Shown in pieces: positions 1 to 8,498 of a stretch of DNA of 64,000 nt (position 1 is its first letter; each line of letters starts with the position of its first letter). Location of the stretch: assembly GCA_029865945.1 (NCBI GenBank), contig JARXAH010000093.1, positions 1-64,000 on the forward strand. The letters run 5' to 3'. The notes beneath the pieces are model-generated. The model was given only the letters and a program-made list of their open reading frames with translations, ran no database searches and was not told the origin of the DNA. A program made the translations under genes and the position numbers. Origin of the DNA: Bacteriovoracaceae bacterium. Lineage in GTDB: Bacteria; Bdellovibrionota; Bacteriovoracia; Bacteriovoracales; Bacteriovoracaceae.

Positions 1-1455
1 TTGTCTTAGGGATTTTCCAATAAGGAGCGCTGTCTTTCCTCCTATACCAGTGTCAATTTCATCAAACAAAAAGATGGACACGGATTGATTGAGCGCCGTT
101 ATTTGTCTTAACGCCAATAGAATTCGCGATAGCTCGCCTCCGGACGCGATGTGAATGAGTTCATGTTCGCCCTCGCCTAAATTGAGGCGGGCCATAAGTT
201 TCACTTGATCAATGCCATTGGCAGTCAATTCCTTTTTCTCTTCAAGATTAAAACGAATTTGTGCCCCACTCATATTGAGTTGTTGAACAGTGTCACTTAA
301 TTTTTCTGATAATTTTGCGCAAACAGCAAGCCTTAAATCTCGCAATTTTTTTGCCAGGGACCACAATATTTTTTCTGTTTTTGAAATCTCTACTTGGATC
401 TTTTCCATTTGCGAATCCAAGTCATTGAGAGACTCAAGCTCATCTCGGTACTCCTGCGCCTTGAGGGATAATTCCTTCATGGAAACACCAAATTTCTTTT
501 TTAGTTTTTGAAATTGATCAAGCCGATCAAGTGCCTGCTGAAAAGCTTCTTCATCTACTTCTTCTGCGCGCTTTGAAGTAATGGATTCTAATTGGGATTC
601 CAATTGAAAAATGGCGTCCACGCAAGAATCTACTACATTACTAGAGTAAAATTTTTTGCCTTTGGAGAGTAAGTTTTTTAATTGGCGCAATTGATCTTGT
701 AGCGAATGGCCACTGGCCCCCACATCATCGTTAACTAAGGATGAGAGCGCATTGATGAAAATATTTTTTTCTTCCCATTGAGATCTCTCCAGCTTTAGCC
801 GCAAGCAGCGCTCTTCCTCTAATTCAGATGGATTCGCTTTATTAAATTCTTCTACTAAAAATTTGAGATAGGTTTCACGCTCTAGTTTTACTTCTTGTCT
901 TTTTTTTAATTGAGAAAACTCTGATTCAAGTTGTTGGTAACGAAGAAAATTATTTTGATACTCCACGATTGGAGACTTATCAGTAATGAAATAATCTACA
1001 ATTTGTAGTTGATATTCAGGAAGTAACAATTTTTGATTTTCAAATTGGCCAACTACATCGACAAAATCTTTAGCAAAGTTTTGCAAAACACTTAAGCCGC
1101 AAATTTGTTGATTGAGATAAATTTTTGCTTTTTCATTTAAGAAAATGATTCGCTTAATGGAAATTTCATCTTCTTCGCAAGGGTGACCAATCTCATCAAA
1201 ATATTTTTTTACGAACTGACCTGATGGCCCAGCGTCAATTTGAAAAATGGCCTCGACTGTGGCCGAATTGGTTTGTGCACGTATAAATTTCTTATCTGAT
1301 TTTCCTCCCAATATAAGAAGCAAGGCATCGAGAATGAGGCTTTTTCCAGATCCAGTTTCGCCCATAATAATATTTAGGCCATGATCAAATTCGATATCTT
1401 GATTGCTAAAGGTGGCGAAATTTTGAAGATAGAGTTTTTTGAGAATAATTTTCAT
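1..1455 (-). CDS. recN: DNA repair ATPase RecN (3' end outside window)
   Basis: An SMC-like ATPase that tethers DNA at double-strand breaks and helps RecA repair in the cytoplasm. I translated it by hand: it opens MKIILKKLYLQNFATFS, has a Walker A GETGSGKS near residue 35, a long coiled-coil middle, and near the window edge the RecN Walker B signature LFDEIDTGIGG followed by a typical helix. 485 codons are present, so roughly the last 70-90 residues lie beyond base 1. The ATG at 1455 has AGGAGT about five bases upstream. It lies 25 bases after nadK on the same strand, a pairing common in bacteria, and is the last visible gene of the long minus-strand fliD-led run. Confidence 0.95.
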   Translation of the reverse strand, partial: MKIILKKLYLQNFATFSNQDIEFDHGLNIIMGETGSGKSLILDALLLILGGKSDKKFIRAQTNSATVEAIFQIDAGPSGQFVKKYFDEIGHPCEEDEISIKRIIFLNEKAKIYLNQQICGLSVLQNFAKDFVDVVGQFENQKLLLPEYQLQIVDYFITDKSPIVEYQNNFLRYQQLESEFSQLKKRQEVKLERETYLKFLVEEFNKANPSELEEERCLRLKLERSQWEEKNIFINALSSLVNDDVGASGHSLQDQLRQLKNLLSKGKKFYSSNVVDSCVDAIFQLESQLESITSKRAEEVDEEAFQQALDRLDQFQKLKKKFGVSMKELSLKAQEYRDELESLNDLDSQMEKIQVEISKTEKILWSLAKKLRDLRLAVCAKLSEKLSDTVQQLNMSGAQIRFNLEEKKELTANGIDQVKLMARLNLGEGEHELIHIASGGELSRILLALRQITALNQSVSIFLFDEIDTGIGGKTALLIGKSLRQ

Positions 1456-1480
1456 TTTGTACTCCTGTTGGTTTGCGTGG

Positions 1481-2356
1481 CTACTTGGCGAAAAATTTTT
1501 CTCGCATGGTTTGAAAATAAGTTCTCTCTGGATTTTTCACGAAAACCACGCCTTGTCTAGGATCCATGGAAACTTTGACTAAACATTGATGATCAATTTC
1601 AAAAATGATTTGGCCATCTACCGTAAGTGTAATGTGACGATCAATTTCTTCCAGGCGAATCCCCACTTCGTACTCAGAAGGAATAACAATCGGGCGATGC
1701 ACTAAACTATGAGGACAAATGGGAGTGAGAATAAAGGATTTCACAAGCGGATGAACAATCGGGCCACCGGCCGCGAGAGAGTAGGCCGTGGATCCAATGG
1801 GGGTACTTAAGATAACGCCATCACCAGAAATTTGTTGCAAAATTTCGTGGTTACATTCCACCGTTGTTGTAAAGAGTCTGGAAATATTACTTTTAGATAG
1901 GACAACATCATTAATAAAGTGTTCTTGGAAAATAGTTTTCTTTGATTTCACAACTGAAACCTTAGAAAGTGGAATTTTCGTATAATCACTTTTTCCTTCA
2001 ATGGTGTCGCTTAGGTGTTCATACATGGTTTCAGCAGAAAATTCCGTGATAAAACCAAGCCTTCCCCAGTTAACTCCAAAAATGGGGACTTTGGATTTTA
2101 AAAGTCTTGATAAACCAATAATGGTACCATCGCCGCCAAGGGAGATGATTAAATCGAGGGTTTTTAATTCCTCTGGTTTAACAAAGGAAATAATGGCGTA
2201 ATCAGAATAGAGTTTTTTAAAAAACTCTTTTTCGTTGGCCAAAATATAAATTTTGCATTTGCGACGCAATAACCATTTGATTAAATTGATGACTACATTG
2301 GGAAATAATAAATTCCACTCAGGCTTTAGAACAATAGCGATGTTTGATAATTTCAT
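1481..2356 (-). CDS. nadK: NAD kinase
   Basis: Phosphorylates NAD to NADP with ATP or polyphosphate in the cytosol. The 291-residue product has the usual family length. It shows the catalytic SLGGDGTIIGLSR motif near residue 72 and the NAD-binding block ISGDGVILSTPIGSTAYSLA followed by AGGPIVHP near 175-205. Further on are HRPIVIPSEYEVGIRL and a VDGQ segment, as in the family. It starts MKLSNIAIVLKPEW with only a weak ribosome site. It lies between an unrecognised fliD-linked gene (44 bases upstream) and recN. Its job is housekeeping and need not relate to the upstream flagellar genes. Confidence 0.95.
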   Translation of the reverse strand: MKLSNIAIVLKPEWNLLFPNVVINLIKWLLRRKCKIYILANEKEFFKKLYSDYAIISFVKPEELKTLDLIISLGGDGTIIGLSRLLKSKVPIFGVNWGRLGFITEFSAETMYEHLSDTIEGKSDYTKIPLSKVSVVKSKKTIFQEHFINDVVLSKSNISRLFTTTVECNHEILQQISGDGVILSTPIGSTAYSLAAGGPIVHPLVKSFILTPICPHSLVHRPIVIPSEYEVGIRLEEIDRHITLTVDGQIIFEIDHQCLVKVSMDPRQGVVFVKNPERTYFQTMREKFFAK

Positions 2357-2400
2357 ATATCACTATTATGCCTTCGAGCGACGAACTGAGCAAGATCACA

Positions 2401-3900
2401 TTAGACGGCCTGATCACTTACCTGACCAACGTGAGACTCTAACGAGAGATTGAGTAGCTCTTCTACGGCCTCATAACAAGAATAAAGTTCTCGATAATTA
2501 AGAATGAGAAATTCAACGACAAGCTCTGGGCGTTGAAAGCTCTTGTTACTCATTTGGGCGCGATTAAACTGATAAACACCAGAAATAAGTGGATGCGCAT
2601 TTTTAGCGCAAAGCTTGATGACCTCTTCATGGCGATTGATTTCATGAATGAATATTTCCGTTCTTCCGTGCCTTGACCCCTGCTCGTTTAGGCAATAATT
2701 CATAAACTCAATAATGGATACTTGAATAATTTTAAGATCTCTGAGATGTCGTTTAATTTCTTGGCAAATCGCTTGGGAAGAGAAAAATATTTTTTTTGCT
2801 TGAGTATAATTATTTAAGAAAAAATCCCAAAAAACTTTACTCGTAGTATACAAAACCTGTTCCGTCTCGATGAGTTCACAGGAATTTAAAAGCATGTGCT
2901 CTTCCGATTTATGAATAAACATTAATCCTGAATTCACATTTTGTTCAATAAAATTATTCCACAATCCGGGACTCAATAACTTTTCGCTCATCTCACTTTG
3001 GAGGAGCTCTACTTGCCCTCCTGGAATATAAATATTGAGTGAGGAATCTGAATAATTGGAGAAATTAAAAAAATCGCTCAATTTATTATATAAACAGATC
3101 ACCAGAAATCCTTGCATTTGTAGCAGTTTCGAGTTGATGTAGTTGTCGGTGATGACTAATGTTTGCTCGGAAATAATTTGTTGATTATTGAAAATTAAGG
3201 ACTGGGTGTTCTCTAAAATAGAATTTTTGATATTTTTGCTTGTTAGATCAATGGCGATATTTTCCGTTTGAAACCAATCTGATGTTTTATCAAAGAAACA
3301 CTCTTTGATTGTTAGTTGAGATATTTTTTTATTTAGCTGTGATTGCGAGTAAATAATGTCATTTAGTATTTTTTGATTTGCGTAATGCTTCTTGAAACAT
3401 TCTTTCAGTAGTTGAGTATAGATTTCTGTAAATGAATGGGGTACGTGTCCATAATATTTGGAGAAAAGTAAATGCTCCCATTTCGAGGTCATCACAATTT
3501 TATTTTGTGATGAAGGTAGAAAACCATGCTTGAATTTTATATCTGCCTTTTTAATTAATTCAAAAAAATTAGGATTTAAATTTAAGCTTAAAAGAAAGTC
3601 CGATTCCGTTCCATGAGTAATACTACTGTTGATCGAGGATTGAGATGCGCCAAAAGTAGGGGTAAGTATCTTGGGAAATTTTCCTTGGTTTTTAATTTGG
3701 TTTAGTTCTTCAAGACTTAGGGATACCAAGGAAATTCTTTCTAGGTTGGCGACAGCACTTAATTTATTTTGCAACTCTTGATTAATAACGACAATCGGTG
3801 AAAAACCCAAGTCATCGAGGGGAAATAAACTTAGAGATTCAAAAAGGCAAAGTACTTCAATCAGATTTTCAGGGCCGATAATAATTAGTTTATTTTTCAT
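2401..3900 (-). CDS. Unrecognised 499-aa protein of the fliD-linked cluster, glycosyltransferase-like
   Basis: I do not recognise a named family. The protein is soluble (no signal peptide or membrane helix). It begins with a Rossmann-like strand (NKLIIIGPENLIEVLCLFE) and alternates strands and helices. Residues 225-290 (DLTSKNIKNSIL...LVITDNY...GFLVICLYNKLSDFF) resemble the hinge and second half of a GT-B fold. The last 120 residues are helical and carry RHGRTEIFIHEINRHEEVI. Size, N-terminal strand and helical tail match the gene just upstream (2 bases away), so the two may be diverged paralogues. The position after fliD-fliS and a Maf-like gene suggests flagellin modification; that is inference. 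Confidence 0.55.
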   Translation of the reverse strand: MKNKLIIIGPENLIEVLCLFESLSLFPLDDLGFSPIVVINQELQNKLSAVANLERISLVSLSLEELNQIKNQGKFPKILTPTFGASQSSINSSITHGTESDFLLSLNLNPNFFELIKKADIKFKHGFLPSSQNKIVMTSKWEHLLFSKYYGHVPHSFTEIYTQLLKECFKKHYANQKILNDIIYSQSQLNKKISQLTIKECFFDKTSDWFQTENIAIDLTSKNIKNSILENTQSLIFNNQQIISEQTLVITDNYINSKLLQMQGFLVICLYNKLSDFFNFSNYSDSSLNIYIPGGQVELLQSEMSEKLLSPGLWNNFIEQNVNSGLMFIHKSEEHMLLNSCELIETEQVLYTTSKVFWDFFLNNYTQAKKIFFSSQAICQEIKRHLRDLKIIQVSIIEFMNYCLNEQGSRHGRTEIFIHEINRHEEVIKLCAKNAHPLISGVYQFNRAQMSNKSFQRPELVVEFLILNYRELYSCYEAVEELLNLSLESHVGQVSDQAV

Positions 3901-3902
3901 AG

Positions 3903-5525
3903 TTATGGCCGTTCCTGTATTTTGGAGGCGATCATTTCTCCCGAATAGGATTTTACTAATTTATCAAAAATAAATTTAATAAAATTTGATCCAGCAAGAA
4001 GATTATTTTTTAATTCCAATAGTATTTTTTCTAACTCTTCAACGGAATCTTTTTGTTGATGGATGACCTTATCTAGTTCGTGGCGAGTGGTAATACAAAC
4101 GAGATTCGCCAAGTGATTTATCTTTTTAGGATTAAAGAGTTCATCGAGTTCCTTGAAAAATATTTGTCCTTGAGTTTCAGAATTATATTTTAATTCGTGC
4201 AGCTGCCTAATAGATTTAAGGGTACTTTTATAGACGATTTCTATTTCCTGATACTCAATTTCTAAATTTTTCTTAAGCAGCGACGTTTCTAGTAGTTCAA
4301 ACATTTCTATGGATCTTGGATGTCCAAGGAAGTGTTCGTAGTAAAATGAGCGCATACAAAGATTTGAAAAATTTTGAGTTTCTGCTTCAATATCTTGAAA
4401 ATTTCGATTCATGCAAAAGCTCATTGGGCCAAAATCATCTTTGATGATGGCGTACAAACGATTGTTTTCGCTAATCTGAAGATTTTTTTCCAGAGGCCCG
4501 GTAAGCTGTATATTAATTAAGTCCAGCAATAATTGGTAATCCACTTCATTGTGGGAAGCTTGCAAAATAAAATCACCGACATTATCACTCGTCCCACTGT
4601 GCCCAAGGCTTGGGATTGTTTCAATAATGGAAATTTGAGGAATGCGAAAAAAATTTCCTAAAACCTTAGACGCTCCTCCGAAGTTAAGAGCAGCATCAAA
4701 ATGGACAAAGCATTTTGGAAAATTATTGGTAGAAAACTCTAGAGAGATACATTTACCATCCATGACTTCATTGATTTCATTGGCAAGCTTGAGTTGAGAT
4801 GCATTTTTACTTTGTACAAGTAAAATTGGAAGAATATTATTCGACTGATAAAGATGATAGTAAACTTCTGCCAAATTATTTTCTGGGCGCAATTGAAATA
4901 AATCAATCGCTAGTAATTTTTTTTCTTTATTTTGAAATTTAAATTTACTACGTAGGAATTGCAGCTTTTGCCCAATGTAATCCGTGAGATCAGAATTATT
5001 TTGTAGAAACTGTTGGGAATTTTTTTCTAGTTTACTTAGGGAAAACATTTGCTGATAAAGTTCATTTTTATTCATAATCCATGGATTAGCGGTGTAAATT
5101 TCATTTACAAAATGGGCCGCTAAATTGGAATGAATAATGGTTCTGTAGGGGGAAAATTTTGAACCCGTATAATTTTCTGAGCTCATCAGCGAAGTAAAAA
5201 GATAGCTTTCTTGGTTATTGCTCAAAGTAATTATCTTGTGAAATTTTTTAGTCATCAGAGGAGATATCGCGTCCCAAAGTAAATTTTGAGCAAAGGCCAA
5301 GTTAATTAAGTGGTTGTGATAAGATTTAGAAATTAGGCCTTTATTGATTAAATGAATAGATTCTAGTTTTCCAGAGTAGGATTGCAATATTTCTCGGTGA
5401 TGATCCCAAGTAACAAGCGAAAAATCCTCATTGGGGTATCGTTGCTTCAAATTAGTGATTACATTTAATTGTTGGTAAATTTCAGAGGCATCACTAAAAG
5501 CGATGACTAAATTATTTTTCAGCAT
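3903..5525 (-). CDS. Putative GT-B (heptosyltransferase-like) glycosyltransferase, fliD-linked
   Basis: A 540-residue soluble protein. The N-terminus (NNLVIAFSDASEIYQQLNVITNLKQRYP, then FSLVTWDHHREILQSYSGKLE) resembles family 9 glycosyltransferases of the ADP-heptose:LPS heptosyltransferase type, with KIITLSNN and TIIHSNLAAHFVNE further on. The second half has KKLLAIDLFQLRP and a segment HFDAALNFGGASKVLGNFFRIPQISIIE where such enzymes bind donor sugar nucleotide. The C-terminal 120 residues are helical or coiled. It overlaps the Maf-N-like gene upstream by 14 bases, so translation is probably coupled. A role in glycosylating flagellin is inferred from the fliD-fliS context. No catalytic residue is identified with confidence. 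Confidence 0.5.
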   Translation of the reverse strand: MLKNNLVIAFSDASEIYQQLNVITNLKQRYPNEDFSLVTWDHHREILQSYSGKLESIHLINKGLISKSYHNHLINLAFAQNLLWDAISPLMTKKFHKIITLSNNQESYLFTSLMSSENYTGSKFSPYRTIIHSNLAAHFVNEIYTANPWIMNKNELYQQMFSLSKLEKNSQQFLQNNSDLTDYIGQKLQFLRSKFKFQNKEKKLLAIDLFQLRPENNLAEVYYHLYQSNNILPILLVQSKNASQLKLANEINEVMDGKCISLEFSTNNFPKCFVHFDAALNFGGASKVLGNFFRIPQISIIETIPSLGHSGTSDNVGDFILQASHNEVDYQLLLDLINIQLTGPLEKNLQISENNRLYAIIKDDFGPMSFCMNRNFQDIEAETQNFSNLCMRSFYYEHFLGHPRSIEMFELLETSLLKKNLEIEYQEIEIVYKSTLKSIRQLHELKYNSETQGQIFFKELDELFNPKKINHLANLVCITTRHELDKVIHQQKDSVEELEKILLELKNNLLAGSNFIKFIFDKLVKSYSGEMIASKIQERP

Positions 5526-6186
5526 GGCCTGCCTCCGCTATCGCTTGCAGGAGCAGCGAAAACATTTGTTTATTATCCCAGTGGTCGCTGAGTTCTGCAT
5601 TTTTTAAATATTCAAAATAGTCTAAATTTTCAGGTATTGAGATTTGAAAATATTCTTTTAAGTTTCGATTGAGAAGGGGAGCGACTGATTTCATACTATT
5701 ATTTCGCTTAAATTTTAATACGGAGTGATAGTACTGCAAATCTTTTTGATAGCTTGGTTTATGGGGAATAATTTGCGGTTTCTTTAAAAGCAAATCTAAG
5801 AAAAGTTTATCTTGATACAATTTTTCTACGGGCGCACAAAAGATTTGAATACTTGAAACCATTTCTGGAAAAATTCGCGATTGATACTCAAGATAGTTTA
5901 AGATATTTCTTGGGTCGCTCTCAATGACTGCTAACTTCCATTGAGTTTTATCGCCGTGGAATAGCTTATATTTTTCAATGAGGGCGTGGAAGTGATATCC
6001 AAAGCCCACACCCAGCACAATTCCCATGGGATTTTTTTGGATTTCATCACTATACTGTTCTGCAAAACTGTTCGCCTCTTTAATGGGGTCAAGCATGGAG
6101 TGCATGTATACTCCGTCTACGACTGGCACTAAGTGACCACTTTTGCTTTCTTCTAATAAATATGTTTTAGAAATATTATTTTCCAT
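5512..6186 (-). CDS. Maf-type motility accessory factor, N-terminal-domain-only
   Basis: The 224-residue product matches the N-terminal part of the Maf flagellin glycosyltransferase family: a VDGVYMHSMLDPIKEA segment (residues 23-38) followed by the GIVLGVGFGYHFHALIEKY glycine loop near 55-74 and the KLAVIESDPRNILNYLEY strand-acidic motif. Full Maf proteins are usually over 550 residues with a central DUF115 domain, which is missing here. The next two genes encode large glycosyltransferase-like proteins instead, so the function may be split over several chains. The start overlaps the stop of the FliT-like gene (TAATG) with GAGGT upstream. Family assignment is from motif memory. Confidence 0.65.
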   Translation of the reverse strand: MENNISKTYLLEESKSGHLVPVVDGVYMHSMLDPIKEANSFAEQYSDEIQKNPMGIVLGVGFGYHFHALIEKYKLFHGDKTQWKLAVIESDPRNILNYLEYQSRIFPEMVSSIQIFCAPVEKLYQDKLFLDLLLKKPQIIPHKPSYQKDLQYYHSVLKFKRNNSMKSVAPLLNRNLKEYFQISIPENLDYFEYLKNAELSDHWDNKQMFSLLLQAIAEAGHAEK

Positions 6187-6569
6187 TATCTTACCTCACG
6201 AAGATTATACTTCTTAATTTTTTCTTTCTTTTTGAAAGTTGTCGATATCTCATCTTTTGCTTCTATTTTTTTGCCACTTAGTAGCTCAACAATATTGTCG
6301 TTGAGTTCGATAAGATGTTGAAGCTTATCCATCGGAATGGTGGCCAAATTTTTATCAACCAATGACTCCAGGATTCCAATCATTCTATCTCGCTCTTCAA
6401 GTAAGCTCGTTTCAGGCATTTGCTCTTGTTTAATTACTGAAACAATATTTTGAGTTAATAACTCAAGATCTGTCAGCAACTGCTCAATGAGTTCTTGGGC
6501 CGCAAAATGCTTAGGCCTTACGTTGCTGCTGTTGTTGTTGCTGTTGTTGCTGCTGTTTTGGTTGTTCAT
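6186..6569 (-). CDS. Small helical flagellar protein, FliT/FlgN-like candidate
   Basis: I place the start at the ATG of MNNQNSS, giving 127 residues; a longer frame would extend to 6749 wholly inside fliS. Residues 2-16 are a Asn/Ser run. The rest is predominantly helical (FAAQELIEQLLTDLELLTQN; ETSLLEERDRMIGILESLV; DKLQHLIELNDNIVELLSG) with a basic tail. FliT, a small helical chaperone of FliD, normally follows fliS, and the LLEERDRMI pattern recalls FliT/FlgN chaperones. The assignment therefore rests on position and helicity, not on a clear motif. Its first 59 bases overlap fliS in another frame. No good ribosome site is seen, so coupling to fliS translation is likely. Confidence 0.55.
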   Translation of the reverse strand: MNNQNSSNNSNNNSSNVRPKHFAAQELIEQLLTDLELLTQNIVSVIKQEQMPETSLLEERDRMIGILESLVDKNLATIPMDKLQHLIELNDNIVELLSGKKIEAKDEISTTFKKKEKIKKYNLREVR

Positions 6570-6951
6570 TGGACGGCCCCGATTTAATGAATTTAACTGC
6601 TTCCGTCCAACCGGAATACAGCGTGTTGAGAACACCGAGAACACCCTCAAGTGGTTTTTTATCTTTGTTGAGATTCGCTTGGGTTGAGCTGTAAAGCATG
6701 TAGTCGTAGAGGACCGAAAGCTCTTTTGCAATTTCCCCACCCACTTCAAAATCTAAACTATTGAGAAGTTCGATGATGATGTCTTGTAGCTTACCAATGT
6801 GTTCGCCCTTCTTGACCAAATCTTTGGTTTCGATGGCCTCAATGGATTTTTTGCAATGCTTGATGGCCGCTTGGTAAAGCATGAGTAGAATCTGCTCTTT
6901 ACTCGCAGTTTCTACTGAAGTTTTTTTGTAGGCCCCTAATCCATAGGACAT
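6511..6951 (-). CDS. fliS: Flagellar export chaperone FliS
   Basis: FliS binds the C-terminal helix of flagellin in the cytoplasm and keeps it unfolded for export. The N-terminus, GLGAYKKTSVETASKEQILL then MLYQAAIKHCKKSIEAI, is the classic FliS signature, followed by helices containing LQDIIIELLNSLDFEVGGEI and LYDYMLYSSTQANLNKD. The core ends near residue 125. Beyond it the protein has an unusual tail, SNEQPK, then 11 glutamines and RKA, encoded by CAG/CAA repeats. The ATG at 6951 has AAGGAG upstream. It is directly downstream of fliD, as usual. Confidence 0.95.
   Translation of the reverse strand: MSYGLGAYKKTSVETASKEQILLMLYQAAIKHCKKSIEAIETKDLVKKGEHIGKLQDIIIELLNSLDFEVGGEIAKELSVLYDYMLYSSTQANLNKDKKPLEGVLGVLNTLYSGWTEAVKFIKSGPSNEQPKQQQQQQQQQQQRKA
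6523..6555. repeat. CAG/CAA trinucleotide tract read in two frames
   Basis: Eleven consecutive glutamine codons (CAG or CAA on the minus strand) form the FliS tail. The same bases, shifted one position, are Asn and Ser codons (AAC, AGC) at the N-terminus of the FliT-like protein. A change by whole repeat units would lengthen or shorten both proteins without shifting either frame. Confidence 0.9.
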
Positions 6952-6992
6952 AACAACTCCTTATTAAAACATCAAAGATGCATCGAAATCTA

Positions 6993-8384
6993 TTAACCTA
7001 ATTGCGTCACACCAGGCACTCCACCTTGCGCCATGCCGGTTAATCCCGCGCCTTGCTCTTTAATGCGTGCCATGGTTTCTTCGAGTCTCGCAAATTTATC
7101 TTTCAAGATTCTTTCTTTTTGCTCCAGCATTCTTTGCTTCGTTTCAATTTGTCGGTCGATTTGATCGATGTTGGATTGCAAACCTCCGCGGCGACTTTGT
7201 AAGGTTCCGTTTGGTCGTTGGAGCGATTGATCCACGACGCGGTAAATATTATCTAAGAAGCCATCCGTCTTTGTTCCATTTTCGCCATATTTTCCAATGA
7301 TGACCTGAGAGACAACTTTATAATCTTCACTCAAAAATTTTTCAAAACGTTCTTGATTAAACTCCACTTGTCCTTTTCTATTAAACGCCACCCCGAGATC
7401 GCTAATTCGCTTGGGCCCATTGGAGGTTTCGATAGGTTGAAACACGGCGCCGCGAATTCTACTTTCAATTTGTTGAAGCGTAATATCACCACCGAGGGTT
7501 TTGGTGGTATCAGATTTTTCATCGAGCGAGTTTTGCTTATGAATAAAATCTAAAACATTATTAATGCTCGCCAATAATTTTCCAATTTTTTCGCCGATCT
7601 TTTTTGTATCTTCTGTAATTTGAATGGAGAATTCTTCTCCAGGTTTTGCTTTCTTTAAATCAATCGTGACTCCTGGAATAAGGTTGGCCACTTTGTTGGT
7701 AGGAAGCTCCACTTCAAATCCATCCATTTTTACGACGGCATCAACGGCCTTTCTCTCTTCTTCCACATATAAATCTTCTCGACCATCGACTAAGTAAAAG
7801 TAAGGAAACTGGGCCTGATTTTTATCTCCTGAGTCTTTCACTGATAAAATGAGACGAAAGGGTTTATTTTTATCTTTCCCATCGTCCACAACAGTCGCTG
7901 TCATGCCTGATTCCGAATTGGCATTAATTAATTTTGCTATTCCTGTAAGACTAGAATGTTCTTCATCCACATAAATTTCTTTGGATTCTCCGTTGGGCAA
8001 TTCATAGGAAATATAGCCGACTCCCAAGTAGGTGCTGTCTTTATCTTTAATTCGGTTGGTGAGAGCGGAAGATTTTTGCGCTAATCTTGAAACTTCAAAC
8101 TGGTAATTTCCGGGCATGGCCACGTTTTTATCCAGAGTCACTTGAACGTTTTCCGCTTCCGTGACCACTTTTAATTCTCGAAAACTTTTTTCTCCGCGAT
8201 TCGCCAACACTTCGCCTCGAATGCTTTCTACGTGCCCGATTAATTCGCCTAATAATTTTTGCTTGCCTTCAATCTTTCCTTTGCGCGCTTCCATTTTCTC
8301 CATGGGAATGCGCTCGGCCTTGATGATTTGTTGGACGATATCCTTAGGTAGTCCTGTATTAATAGAACCAAAAGAAATAGACAA
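6993..8384 (-). CDS. fliD: Flagellar filament cap protein FliD (hook-associated protein 2)
   Basis: FliD caps the filament tip and helps flagellin subunits fold into place outside the cell. The 463-residue protein has the expected N-terminal half: SISFGSINTGLPKDIVQQIIKAE, then helices with MEKMEARKGKIEGKQKLLGE, and the domain start VTLDKNVAMPGNYQFEVSRLA. The C-terminal half carries IRGAVFQPIE and ISDLGVAFNRKGQVEFNQERF. The C-terminal coiled coil includes SRRGGLQSNIDQIDRQIETK. The start is TTG at 8384, supported by GAGGG about seven bases upstream; no ATG gives a better fit. It heads the minus-strand operon with fliS and the candidate glycosylation genes. Confidence 0.93.
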   Translation of the reverse strand: MSISFGSINTGLPKDIVQQIIKAERIPMEKMEARKGKIEGKQKLLGELIGHVESIRGEVLANRGEKSFRELKVVTEAENVQVTLDKNVAMPGNYQFEVSRLAQKSSALTNRIKDKDSTYLGVGYISYELPNGESKEIYVDEEHSSLTGIAKLINANSESGMTATVVDDGKDKNKPFRLILSVKDSGDKNQAQFPYFYLVDGREDLYVEEERKAVDAVVKMDGFEVELPTNKVANLIPGVTIDLKKAKPGEEFSIQITEDTKKIGEKIGKLLASINNVLDFIHKQNSLDEKSDTTKTLGGDITLQQIESRIRGAVFQPIETSNGPKRISDLGVAFNRKGQVEFNQERFEKFLSEDYKVVSQVIIGKYGENGTKTDGFLDNIYRVVDQSLQRPNGTLQSRRGGLQSNIDQIDRQIETKQRMLEQKERILKDKFARLEETMARIKEQGAGLTGMAQGGVPGVTQLG

Positions 8385-8498
8385 AGCGTTACCCTCGCGA
8401 ATGTCAAAGTCATGGGCATATGGCCCTTTATAGATCTTATCATATGAGCTAATCTCTACATACTCAGACTCTTGATAGGCAATAATGGACTAACTCCC

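Noticed and set aside
2001-2201. Plus-strand open frames inside nadK and other minus-strand genes
   Set aside because: They are shadows of well-identified genes and contain no recognisable motif.
6487-6687. Plus-strand open frame with poly-Leu opposite fliS
   Set aside because: It is the complement of the CAG/CAA repeat; Leu runs are a by-product, no ribosome site, and fliS is certain here.
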